Shown here piece by piece: positions 22,560 to 34,186 of a stretch of DNA of 64,000 nt; within the stretch, counting starts at the first letter, position 1, and every line of letters begins with the position of its first letter. The position numbers and the translations under genes are program-made. Under the pieces are notes generated by a model. The model made no database searches, was not told the DNA's origin, and saw only the letters and a list, made by a program, of their open reading frames with translations. Source of the stretch: Nageia nagi (Eukaryota; Pinophyta); contig JBITNC010000002.1 in the NCBI GenBank assembly GCA_050084985.1, positions 9,796,001 to 9,860,000 of the forward strand, given 5' to 3'.

Positions 22560-23830
22560 GCTATAACTTAACCTTTGATGGATTTTTGATTGATGAATTG
22601 TAAATCAAATTCAATTAAATACATGATCCATTTTAACGTTCTTATATTTTGGAAAGTTTTATTCATCATATATTTAAGGAAATGAACTTTTGCAATAACA
22701 TAAGTAGTATGGTTTAACATGTAATGCCTAAGTTTTTTCATTGTGAAAATGATGGCTAAACATAATTTTTCCATATATACATACTTAATTTCATAATCCA
22801 TTAGTGTTTGACTAAGGTCATAAATGACTTAGTCTTTGTTGTGTTCATTCTTTTGAGCAAGCATAATACCTAATGCATTTTTTGTTGTTGATGAATAAAG
22901 CAAAAATGGTTCACTGGTTCATGGAGGACTTAATACTGGTGGTGTTAATAGATATTGTTTAATTTCATCTAGAGCTTCTTGTTGTTATTTACCCTAATGA
23001 AAAATGGTTCCCTTTTTTAAAAATTTAGTAAAGGGTTTACATTTGTTTGATAATTGTGAAATAAAACATTTGATTGCTTGTAATTTTCCTTGCAAACTTT
23101 ACAATTGTTTAATATTGGAAGGAGGCATATCTATTATTGCTTTAATTTTATTAGGGTCTATTTTGATTTCTCATATAGATACAATAAATCCTAATAGTTT
23201 TCCTAAAGTTACTCTAAAAACACATTTCCTTAGGTTAAGACAAACATTAAATTTAAACAATCTATCACATATTTTTATCAAAATCTTAGGATGTTGTTCT
23301 CTTGTTTTAGACTTAGCCAATAAATCATCGACATAATCTTCTATGACATCATGCATATAATCATGAAATATATATGTCATTGCTCTCTAATATGTTGCTC
23401 CAACATTTTTAAGATCGAAGGGCATTACTTTATAACAAAAGGTTCCCCATGGTGTTATAAATGCAATTTTATGTTGGTCTTTGAGGGCAACTTTTATTTG
23501 ATTATAGCCAAAAACTCAATCCATAAGTGAAAGCATTTCTTGTCCTACCGCGGCATCCACTAAATTATATATATTAGGGAAGTGGGAAATCATATTTAGT
23601 ACATGCTTTATTTAAATCCCTAAAATTAGTATAGATACAAATTTTTCCATTTGGTTTTTTTACAAGAACCATATTTGAAATCCATTCTGAATAATTAATT
23701 GGTTGTATAAATTTGGCATCTAATAACTTTTGTAATTCTTCTTTTACCATCAAAGCTATTATAGCATCATTAAAGGCTTTTAATTGTAAGGTTGGTGTCT
23801 TAATACATGAAAATGGAATATTCAAATTTT
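22560..23830 (-). pseudogene. reverse transcriptase and first RNase H of B
   Basis: Reading leftwards: KEELQKLLDAKFIQPINYSE (about 23760-23700), MVLVKKPNGKICIYTNFRDL (about 23690-23630), then the palm-domain segments. The catalytic box appears as IEDYVDDLLAKSK (about 23345-23305), followed by KCVFRV...LLGFIV (about 23225-23175). A connection and RNase H region ends near 22570 (YVYMEKLCLAIIFTMKKLRH at 22780-22720). Frames are broken into at least four pieces. The N-terminal part of RT and its linker to protease appear deleted near 23758. Confidence 0.88.
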
Positions 23831-25470
23831 GAAAAGTAGTTGTTAATATAATATTTATTGCAGATCCTTCATCAATTAAGACTCATTTAAACATCTTTCC
23901 ATCAATATCTGCTATAATGTGTAATGGTGGATCAATTCCAAATGAATTTTTCTAATGTTTTATTTCATGATCATAAAATGTAATCATGAGTTTTTGAATT
24001 TTTTTGATGTTACCTACAAGAGTAGCAAAACTTTTAGGATCATTAATATCTAACTCAATTTTTTGTAAAATATGATTCATCACATCTCGATGATCTTTTG
24101 ATTGTTGTAACAAATCAAATAAGGATAATTTAACTTGTGACATTTTTAATTGTTGTTGTAATGCTCCTTTGATTGACACTTTAGGATGTTTAGGTCTTGG
24201 TTTTTGGTATTATATTTTGTCGATTCATTGTTGTATTTAGTTTATTTTGACTCTTTTATGTTCTTGTGGCAACACTAATTATAGAAACATACCCTATGTA
24301 ATTTGGATCATATTACGTATGACTTAATTTGTATTACATGAAATATTATTTGTATGATGTGGAAGAGGATTTTGATAAATGCCTAATTCTTTATTAGGAT
24401 TTTGCAAAGGGATATCTACCTATAATTTTCCCTCATCAATTAAATCTTGGATCACGTGTTTCAATGAATGACATTGATTTGTATCATGACCCTTTTGTTG
24501 ATGATAATTACAAAATTCATTTTCTCTATACCATTTAGTATTTTTATTTTGCATTTCATCTGGTTTAAGTTCAAGTAATATTATTAATTTATGATCTAAC
24601 ATTTTCTTTAAAATATCATGAAGAGGTTCAGATAAAGGTGTAAAATTCCTAGGAGGTTTTGTGTCTCTTTCAAATTTTTGGTTTCGCTTTGGTTCTTTAT
24701 CCTTTTTTAAGGTTGGATTAAATTCTTCATATTTTTGTATATACACTTTATTGGTTGTCATCACCTTATCTATTTGTGTCTTAGTTTTTGTATATCCTTC
24801 TCATTTTTTACCTTTTATTTTATCATCTTGAATTTTAACTCGTTCGATTACTACTACCTAAGAGATAGCATCTTCAAACATTTTATGTTGTTGCATAAGT
24901 AATATACTAGCTATAGGTCATAAGTAACTTTGACTAAATAATTTTTCTAATTCTTCTTGAGGTAATGTATAAGGTATGCTTATCAAAATTACTCCCAATC
25001 ATGAAATGAAATTGTTTATCGATTCATCAGGAAATTGTTATAATCTTGTTAGATCAATAATAGAGGTTTTATCTTTAATATTAATCCTAAAATGTTGTAG
25101 AAAAAGGTTTTCAAATTGAGAATAAGTTTTAATACTATATTTTAGCAAACCATTATACCAAACCATGGCTTGACCAACGAGTGTCATGGGAAATATTTGT
25201 AACATTAAAGCATCATAATTGGCAATTAAATAACTAGAATACTTAAATTTTCTTAATTGTTCTTTAGGAACTTGTTTTCCTTTAAAAGGTTCAATTTTAG
25301 GGATTTCAAACTTATAAGGTGTATATCCTTCTTTGGAACACTTGGATGTATAGGTTCACTACAAATTGTCTCATATAAGAGGCTATCCTTTTTCTATTTA
25401 AGCAATATTTCTTCTATCTCTTTTAATCATTTTGTTACCTAATTATCTTATTTACTAATTTTTGGTTAAA
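23831..25470 (-). pseudogene. gag and protease of B
   Basis: The minus-strand reading shows the gag capsid-like domain at about 25300-24800, with MVWYNGLLKYS and LPQEELEKLFSQSYL. The nucleocapsid motif CNYHQQKGHDTNQC lies at about 24515-24470; it is a C-x2-H-x4-H-x4-C form, as is usual in this gypsy group rather than CCHC. The protease has VLIDEGSAINIIL at about 23890-23850, a D-x-G-S active-site loop. Open pieces are 24420-24764, 23952-24179 and 23574-23825. Downstream of protease the reading jumps into RT with part missing. Confidence 0.82.
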
Positions 25471-25499
25471 TTTTGGGTGAAACAATTTTAGGATCATTT

Positions 25500-26870
25500 T
25501 ATTCTTGATATCCTTGGGAGGTTTCTAGTAGTAATCTAGAATAACCTTGATCATAAGGAGCAACTTGTTGTTGTGGTTGTTGATAAGTTAACATTTGTGT
25601 TTGAGAAATTTGTTGTGAAGTTCCCATTACTTGTAATGGTTGTGGTACTTGATAAGTTTATTGTACATATTATGGTTGTTGTTGTTGGATCATAGGTTGA
25701 TATTCTATCTTTTGACCCTAAGGTGGTATTTATGTGATAAGTTGATAATTTGGTAATTTACTTTATACTTGAGGATAAGATATAGCTCATTGATTTGGTT
25801 GTTGATTATGTGATTGTTATTGAAATTAGAGAACCACTTATTGATTTTTAGATGGTTGAATAAGTGGTGAACTTTGTTGTTGAATAGGTAAATACCTACT
25901 TTGAAATATAGGTTGTTGTGACTGAACTTATGGTTGTGATATGAAGTTTGATATTGATGTGGTGTTATTTGAATCTACTTTTGTTGAGGAATTTGTTGTA
26001 AGGAATTTTTTGAGGAATAGATTGACCTTTTTGTACATAAGACATAAAATTTTGTGGTTGATTTTGTTTACTTCTTAAAGCCAATCTTTGTGTTGATTTG
26101 TAGTGGGGATTTACTTGTATGTTTTGTGCTTTTGGAGTCTATAATACTATTATCATGCTTTTAATTGGTTGACTTATTGTATTAATAGTACTAGCTTATT
26201 CTTGATACATTGGTTGTTTTTCCTTTTTTTGTATATGTACGATATGACCTTGTGTTTGCATTTGTGGCCTTATAGGAGTTTGAATTTGTTGAGGCATATC
26301 CAATATATATTCATATCTAAGTGTTTTAGGATTTTGATTTTCTTGTGGCATACCTAAATTATATTATGTTTATGATGGTATTTGGAATTGTTTGATCATC
26401 TCTAATGTATTTTGAATTTGAGATGGAAACTATTGTTGAATATTAGAAGCTTGTAATACAATTTGAGGATCTTCTATTTGTTGAAAAGGTATTGGATATT
26501 GTTGAGTAAACATAATTAACTCTTTTTCCTTTTTTGCTTATAAATCTTGATCATATCTTTGTAAATTTTGTCAAAACTCTTCTTGTATAAGTCCGGGTAA
26601 TGCTTTTTCCTTTGTATGCATATATGGAGTAATTGGTTGCAACATTATCCATTTACTATTAGATTCTTGTAACTCTAATAATTTTTTAAATGGCACAATT
26701 TGCAAATCTAAGTGCATTCTTGATGTAACAAGACTCTTATAAGGGTTTTGTTTAGATTGAAAAAGCTGATAAGGATTATAAAATGAAGTAAATCCTTCTA
26801 AATTTTGTGATACAAGACTAGCTATATGTATAGATACCTTATCATACATGTCTTACATATCCCTTGAAAT
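25500..26870 (-). pseudogene. Gln-rich N-terminal region of B gag polyprotein
   Basis: The minus-strand reading is dominated by Gln, with Tyr, Pro and Thr, for example QQPQQQVAPYDQGYS at about 25570-25525 and repeated short Q runs up to about 26560. The plus strand therefore shows dense TTGTTG. An open piece at 26571-26849 has no recognised domain. The region lies upstream of the capsid-like domain, and stops are frequent. The composition resembles low-complexity, possibly phase-separating tails, but no function is shown. Confidence 0.5.
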
Positions 26871-27426
26871 TGTTAATGATCTAATTTGATCTTCTAATGT
26901 AGGAAAGAACAAATGAACCATCTAGTAAATATTTCTCAATTTTTACATACTTTGGTTTAAACACTCCCTTTTGTAATACAAGGTCAGCTATATGTGTACT
27001 TGATGGGAGTTTTAATTCATTTGGAGTTTATATAGATGATTCTAAAGGTAATTCAGCTAAATCATAATGAGTACCACAAGGAGAAAGACTATGAACATGA
27101 GGAGAAGCTTGAGGTATATATAATTGAGTTAATCTTCTTCTAGCTTCTATCAATGTAAGATCATGCTTTGTATATGTTTCTTGTGTTGTATTAAGTCTTT
27201 CGATATTTTATTTTTCAAAATATTCTTGAATTGGATTAGTTTCAAAATCTTTTGGATACACTTATTGAAGTAATGATGCAATACTAGATTCATGATGTGG
27301 AACTTGTTGTAACAGATATAAACTAGTTTTATTTATTTGTTCTAAATTGATAGAAGTTGAAATTTCTCTACTTTGTCAAGCTGTTTATAAATGAGTTTGG
27401 ACCATATTTTAAAAAACATACAATGC

Positions 27427-27527
<101 letters not shown>

Positions 27528-27639
27528 ACTTTTGTGAATTTCTATGTATATGAGAAAACAATTATGCACAAACATCCTACATGCATGCATATACTTATTG
27601 GTATGTTTTTTTTTTCAGAATTAGGTATTTTTTAATAGG

Positions 27640-28894
27640 GTAGGTTGGTATTACTAACGGATGTCTAAAGTGAGGTCATAGCTTAGTACCTAAAAATTTG
27701 CTTATACAAATAAAATATAAAAGTCTCATGAAATGCAATTTAATAGGTAAAATATATTTATGCAAACTATCCCTCCCAAGCATTCATGTCTATTTTTATC
27801 TTTATTTTAATGTGATATAAACAAAATTTTAATTAACTAAATCTTGATCTAAAAACCCCTGTTGTTCTTTTTAGTTATTATAATAAGTGAGATTTATTAA
27901 CCAACTTTAAAAGAGATTCATTAACTCCTTCTAGCTATGGAAGTATTATGTAAGATAAATTACCTCTTCTTACTAATCACATTCAACCTTTGACCTCCAT
28001 TGGAGTGGTAAGGGAAAACTTAGTAAGAATCCATTATGTGTAGATAGATTAATTAAAATGATATCTAATTATTCCTCTAAGAGTCACATATCCCTTCGAC
28101 CTCCATTGGAGTGGTAAGGGAAAACATCTTCAAGAGTGTTAATGTGAGGTGTATTCCAAAACAAAGTGAATTCATTTTCTCTTTCATTCTTTCCTCAGCT
28201 TGCTCAAGATCACTAATAGTGCAAGAGCAGAGGCCTACTCAACGAATGAAAGTTTTTAGTGTGAAAATGATCCCAAAACATTAACATACTATTTAGTGAT
28301 TTAAGTACCCAAAATCCCAATTCCTTTACCTTAAGTTCATTCCACACTTAATTATGATTCATTTACTCCTTCCAATTATGGAAGTAACTTAATTCAATTC
28401 TTCCTAAATTATGTGAAAATATGAAAAAAGTTCATTTATTTTCATTATCAAATCCATTCTAGTCACCTAAGATCGCCTTTCAGCATAAAGGGAGAGCATA
28501 TGTGGATAAGATAATAAAATTTTTTATATGAGTATAGCAATACCTAAAAGAAACCCCAAAAGAAAAACACTTAAATATAAAATAAGTTTTCATATGTAAA
28601 ATAACTTTAGCATTTCATCTACCCTTCCCTATATGCACTTTGAGCAAAGGAAGCATAGATAAATTATATATTTTTTGCCTTTTTTTGTTTAATACTTAGA
28701 TACCAAAGTGTGAGAAGGTATCATGGCACCTGTATTCCAATTGCTAACATTCTATTTCAATCATTGGCATTTATTGATTAGTTCCTACAAAAACATAGAT
28801 TACAGTTAGTAGACTAGATAAATCAAATTACTAATAGATAATAAGGAAATTAGAATTAAATACTATAAATCAAACTCCCTATTTTCAGAGGTGG
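27640..28894 (-). other. leader region of element B, no gene
   Basis: The region lies between the 5' LTR and the coding part. A 28-base segment with the palindrome CTCCATTGGAG and then GTGGTAAGGGAAAAC occurs identically at 27992-28019 and 28098-28125. Otherwise it is AT-rich with no long frames. Confidence 0.55.
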
Positions 28895-28911
28895 TCCTCC
28901 TTCTAGCACCA
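28895..28911 (-). other. primer-binding site of element B
   Basis: On the minus strand TGGTGCTAGAAGGAGG begins four bases inside the 5' LTR end. The leading TGG pairs with a tRNA CCA end. The tRNA species was not assigned; a single C to T change from TGGCGCTAGAAGG is plausible. Confidence 0.6.
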
Positions 28912-28915
28912 GAAA

Positions 28916-29801
28916 TGTCAATAAAAAAATCAACCCTATTAGCAAATAAGACAAATATAGTTAATACAAATTGAAATTTTATTAATTTTTTGGAAGATAT
29001 TGGTATTACAAACTTTAGATCACTAGATCTAATTTCCTTATGAAAGGGTTTTTTTCAACATATACATATAAAAATAAAACTATATGGAGTATATAGATGG
29101 AGGGTTTTCGGTGACCTTTATCAGAATGCTGACAACTGAGATGAAATGCTAACACCCAATGTAGAGTTGTTGATGATTATATGATTTCACATTTTATGAT
29201 TAATTTGAATCACTTTCTCTAGTTTTGGTTTTTTATTATTTTTATCTATGATGTCTCTTGAACTTTGCTGCATCTTAATACCTATAAACTCTACACACAT
29301 GCTAAAATAACACATTAAAATATACTTGTACTCTTTATGAAATCATAACATAAGGAAGAAAAACATATAACAATACTTAAACTGAAATAATGCTTACAGT
29401 TCAATCTTCATCTCAATAGCATAAATTTAGTTCAAAATTTGAGGTCCCATTATCTATTTGTTGCCAGTATTTATAGATTTTTTAATGGTTATTTATGGGA
29501 TTTTTGAAGGCTAAAAAGAACAAGTCAAAGTTTATCTCTAGCTCAAAATGACCAAAGGGATTTCACATTAGGTTACAACATAAGTAATGACTCATCCTTT
29601 CTATCCATAGTTTCATGGAGAGGATGAACTTTATAGTTCATCTTCTATTTTTTGTGTTTTGTTTTTTTCATTACAAAGTCATCAACGATCTTAAGCAAAC
29701 ATCGATGACCTAAACTGATTGCTAGTGATTATTGCTTAATCATTAATGTTTTAAGTATTTTGATTTTTAATGTATAAGTGGATCATATTTTGATTTCTAC
29801 A
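28916..29801 (-). repeat. 5' LTR of element B
   Basis: The segment is 886 bp and starts TGTAGAAATCAAAATATG on the minus strand. It is colinear with 6928-7802. It is followed on the right by ACAATGTTGG, where the LTR of A resumes. Confidence 0.88.
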
Positions 29802-31640
29802 ACAATGTTGGATTAGTGTTGGTTGGAAGTGCATAGTATTTTGGATCCCTTGGCAATTTTGGTGAAATAGGTCAATTTTGCTTAGGTATGTATTTGGGTG
29901 GGATGGATCAATGTGGAACATGTTAGAATGTGTGAAAATAGGTTAACATGGTGTTTTAGGTGTTATCTCAATGTTTGGACAAATTGTTTGCATTATTGGT
30001 ACTTGGACAATTTTACACATTTGAGAATAGTTATAAAATTAGCCTCAAAGACTACTTTACAAGTGAAATATTAAGAAAATTGTAAATAGTTAAATCATTA
30101 AATTTTAAGAAAAGGTATTTGGTACTAATATGTGCATATTATTTAAATTTTAGATCAAACAAACACTTGAATAAAAAATAGCATGAGTTGCAAAATGCCA
30201 ATTTATAATTTTTTCAATTTTGACTATTAGAAAATTAGCCCAAGGCCACTTTTTTCAGTTTTGACTATCACAAAATTAGCCCCAAAGGCCACTTTGGAGG
30301 TGTAACATTAAGAAACAATGAATATTTGGATTTTGAAATTTTTATTTGAGATAGTTAGATATACTGATTTCTTAAGTTTTAAATTTTTGTCCAAACGAAG
30401 GTTGTATACAAAAACTGTGAGCATTGCAAAATGGCTCTGAAGCACTTTTTTTAGTTTTGGATAGTTTCATTTTTTGTGACACTTTTGATCTTGCTCAAAT
30501 TCATATTTTCTAGTTGTCAAATTCTCCATTGAATTATGTAATTGTGAAAATATATTTGCTCCAATTAGTGATATAAGAGAATAATTCTAGGTGGCATGTT
30601 TGTGTCATAAGAGTATTTGCTAGGTAGAATATGAGTTGTTATAGATGAGGAGTTACAAATGATAAGTGGAATATGATAGTATTGTGTCATAAATGAGTTA
30701 TGAAAAGAGTTACATATGAGGAGTTACAAATGACAAGTAGCATATGATAATATTGTATCATAAAGGAGTTATGAAATAAGGAGTTACATAATTGGTAGAT
30801 GACAAGTGGCAAGTGAGAAGATGGGAGTTGCAATTGGAAATTGGATTATGAGAATATTGTTTCATAAAGGAGTTACAAAATAAGAAATTATAAAGTGATG
30901 AGTCCTTGAAAAGAGTGGGGTTCACTTCTTGAATCTAAATAGAGTGTTCTCAATCATATGCAAGAAAGTGAAGAATGTGAAAGGAATATAGAATAAGTAT
31001 TATTTCATAAAAATGGTGTATGTACCAAGGGAGTGGATATGTTATAGCAAGAATTAGAATTTAGTTTGTTGGTGTGTGTGGTGAAAATTTGAGTGTTGTG
31101 ACCTAAATTTAGTGTTGTGGTTGTCAATGTGAAGAGTTTTGTCAAATGGATGTAGTGAAGAGATAGTGTGAACTAGACCACTTAGAGTCTTTAGAATGGA
31201 AATCAAATTTTCTACTACAAAATTTTGAGTTCATCAAGTTGGTTCTTGATGATAGGGATAGGTGCTCTTTGTATTTGGTGCTATAAAAGATTGGATCGAG
31301 ATGTGGGTGCTTGGATAAAGGGGTTGGTGCTCCTTCCAGTTGGTGCTAGTAAAGTAGGGGTTGGTGTTCCTTCTAGTTGTTATTGGTAAATGATTTTAAA
31401 GTTGATGCTTTACAATGGTTGAATTTGGACCATGATACAAGCATTCTCATCAAGAGATGTAACCATATTGGTGAACCTCCTTATATCTTGTGTTGTTTTA
31501 TTCTTTCTTAATGTGCTTCTCTTTCTTTGGATTATTTTAGTTTTTATATTCCATGAATTTAGTTTTATAAGTAATATATTTTAGGTTTAAAGTATAACAC
31601 ATTGATTCACCCCCCTCTCAGTTTCATTGTGTGAATAACA
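29802..31640 (+). repeat. 5' LTR of element A, second part
   Basis: The segment continues 6441-6927 and runs in parallel with 52310-54104. Shared blocks are TTTTGGTGAAATAGGTCAATTT, GAATATTAA-type stretches, GGGGTTGGTGCTCCTTCC and TTTGGACCATGAT. It ends TTCATTGTGTGAATAACA. Short tandem units of the type GGTTGGTGCTCCTTCCAGTT lie at about 31260-31400. Confidence 0.85.
30630..30885 (+). repeat. tandem repeats inside the LTR of A (5' copy)
   Basis: Imperfect units like GAGTTACAAATGACAAGTGG followed by CATATGATAATATTGTGTCATAAAG occur about four times with spacing near 75. The same array is in the 3' LTR at 53095-53350. Arrays of this kind in LTRs can act as enhancers; here this is only inferred. 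Confidence 0.65.
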
Positions 31641-31641
31641 A

Positions 31642-31654
31642 TTGATATCAGAAT
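31642..31654 (+). other. degenerate primer-binding site of element A
   Basis: TTGATATCAGAAT lies one base after the LTR end. It corresponds to TTGGTATCAGAGC, the initiator-Met site, with three changes, all transitions (G to A, G to A, C to T). Confidence 0.75.
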
Positions 31655-31705
31655 AAGGTTGCTTAATTAGTTCTAATCAACTAAAGAGATCCAAGAAGTG
31701 ACACA

Positions 31706-33070
31706 ATGGGTAGAAAGAAGAGATACTCCTCCAAAAGATCACCTAAATCTTATCAAGTACAATAAAAAATTTCTAATGAAAGATTCATATCCACAAGTGC
31801 ATAAATTGAAGAAGAAACAAGTGACTTATTTTTGATAGATACTAGAGAAACTAAAAAAAAAGATTTTGATGAGAGCTTGAGGTTGAAGTAGATCTAGAAG
31901 AAGGATTGATCACCACTCTTGAAGACTTGTATAAAGAAAAAAAAAGAGAAAAAGGCTTTCAAAAAAGTTATAATGACATGATGATAAGTTTGAATAACTC
32001 TTCTTGCAAATTCAAAAATAAAATAAAATGGAAGAAACATTGAAATCTCAAGTAAAGGATAATGTCAAAGCATGTAACAAAACTAATGAAGAGATTGACT
32101 ATTTGAGGATGAAATTTAAGAAGGATAATATGCAAGTGTAAAAGTCCAATGAAATGATTAATGGAATACATATTCAAATTGATGAAGTAAAAAAGTTTGA
32201 ACAAGTTCTATAAGCTTAGATCCTTGATAAAAATGATATTTACAACAAGCTTGAAAAGGAAATCATTTGAGTGAACAAAAGAACTAAAGATTGTCACTAA
32301 ATAAAGAGACACTTATTTCAAAAGTGAGAAGAGTGCAATGAACCTAGAGAATATATTAAACTATCATAAAGACTTAGATATCATGTTTTATCTTGAATAT
32401 AAATATGAGAAATCCTCCTCCTCAAAATTTGTAGAGAAGAAGAATTCTGATGCTGAAGGATCAAAGAAATAAATATTTGAATTTGAATCTTCAAAACCCA
32501 TAAAAGAGAAGGAATCTAAGAATAAGAAGGTACATAATCAATTGAATAATAGAATATATTAGCAACAACACCAAAGGAGATTAGCAATACATCAACTTTG
32601 CATACAAATTGGAAACCATTACAAAAGAGATTTTATCACTTTCACTCTATTCATAATAGTGCTTTTGATGGTTATTATTTTAGATGCAATTAGTATAGTC
32701 ATAAGGCATTTGATTGTAGATCAAATATTAGACCAATGAGTTATGTTGGTAGAAATACATATGTTCATATGGTTGAACATGATGTGAGATATTTCAAATG
32801 CAATTATCATGGACATAAAGAATAATTTTATAGAAACTTCTTTTCACATAACCATTGGTAAGAAAAGAAATATCATTGATAATCAAAAGTGCCAAACTAG
32901 AGGTCAATCAAGAGACATGTTCAAGTTCACAAAAATATTCAAAACAATAATGCTAGAGAAATGAAGATAATGGATGAAACCAAACATAATATTGATAAGT
33001 TTTGGATAAATAAAGAAGAGAGGACATATTATCTCCTTGGTTTGAAGGAGATCACTCTTCCAAAGCACTA
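31706..33070 (+). pseudogene. copia gag of element A, decayed
   Basis: A likely start is ATG 31706 (MGRKKRYSSKRS). A Lys/Glu-rich middle follows, with stops and shifts. Two zinc knuckles sit at about 32669-32715 (YYFRCN, a stop, then YSHKAFDCRS) and about 32788-32835 (YFKCNYHGHKE, then a stop). In both, the first Cys is now Tyr. The end reads EERTYYLLGLKEITLPKH at about 33016-33069. No complete frame remains. Confidence 0.7.
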
Positions 33071-33495
33071 AGCAACTTTGTGTAGCACACCCTTAGGGGG
33101 AGAAATCCCAAGTTACATCTTAATGATCTTATCCATGCAATGATTTTCCAACAATTACTTGAGTATGGTAAGGAAGTAGTAAGGTCAAGAAATTATTTCA
33201 TATGGTATTAGTTTGTAGGTTTTTGGTGTCCTTAAGCAGAGTTTGTGTAAAGTTATCTTTGGTACAATGGAGTTAAGAGTTATTGTTGGTTTCAAAACTA
33301 TTACATTTATAAGTGGAACCATATATCATTGTTGCACTCTCAATGTTTCTTGATGGTGTTATTCAATGTTGTCGACTATCTTTGGTATCATGTTAATTCA
33401 TGCAGTTGAAGATAAGAATATACAAAGTAGATCCTAAAATGGAGTTATTTGGCCTAGATGGTGTAAGCTATAGAGATACAAATAAAATAAGGATA
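33071..33495 (+). other. residual internal sequence of A before D, no gene
   Basis: The stretch is purine-rich near 33098 (CCCTTAGGGGGAGAAATCCC) and otherwise has no recognisable pol. An open frame at 33400-33624 crosses the end of D and is an artefact. Together with the short pol remnant at 50885, this shows that most of A's pol was lost. Confidence 0.5.
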
Positions 33496-33519
33496 CACTA
33501 CTATATATACCTAGATTTG
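33496..33519 (+). repeat. left terminal inverted repeat of D
   Basis: The repeat is 24 bases, opening with CACTA and ending CTAGATTTG, preceded by ATA. It pairs with 50670-50693. Confidence 0.8.
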
Positions 33520-33800
33520 TTTCCTTTTTTGCATTGGATCCTTTTATTTTTTTTTTCATTTTTTGACACAAATTATGATGCAAAGAGTAAAATAGAAGTT
33601 ACATCAATTTTATGTCCTTTTTGAGTCTTTTTTTTGCATTTTTAGTGCCACTTTTTACATCATTTTTTACATTAGATTACATCCTTTTTTGTATCAAAAA
33701 CTTATGTCTAAAGGGGTCTTTTTTGCATCATTTTTAAGCATTTAACCCCATTTACATCATTTTTTGATTCCAAAACTATGCCATTTTGTTGAAAAATTAT
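33520..33800. repeat. left subterminal repeats of D
   Basis: There are many short copies of TTTTTGCAT, TTTTTACATCA and ACATCCTTTTTTG. Such subterminal motif arrays are where the DNA-binding protein of En/Spm elements attaches. Similar motifs occur at 50460-50575. Confidence 0.6.
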
Positions 33801-34186
33801 TAAAAAAAATTTAATATTTAATATTTTTCATTTCTATTAATACACTAATTGTATGTTGAAGTAATAGGTGAATCATATTTCAAAATAATACGCCAATCAT
33901 AAATCAAAATAATATGCCAATAATATATCAAAATACAATAAAAATGAGCCAAAATATGCTAAAATATATATGCCAAAATACATATCAATAAAAGAAGGAT
34001 AAACTCCACATCAAAATATATCAAAACAACATACATATAGATGTATGAATATGCTAAAATGATATACATCCATATATCAAAATACATCAAAATGATATAC
34101 ATGTATATATCAATACATCCACATAATACAATATATCAAAAATGATACAATGGTACTATCTACTTCATCAGTACATGATAGTACTA

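Noticed and set aside
33400-33624. 74-aa plus-strand frame
   Set aside because: It crosses the left end of transposon D, so its two halves have different origins.
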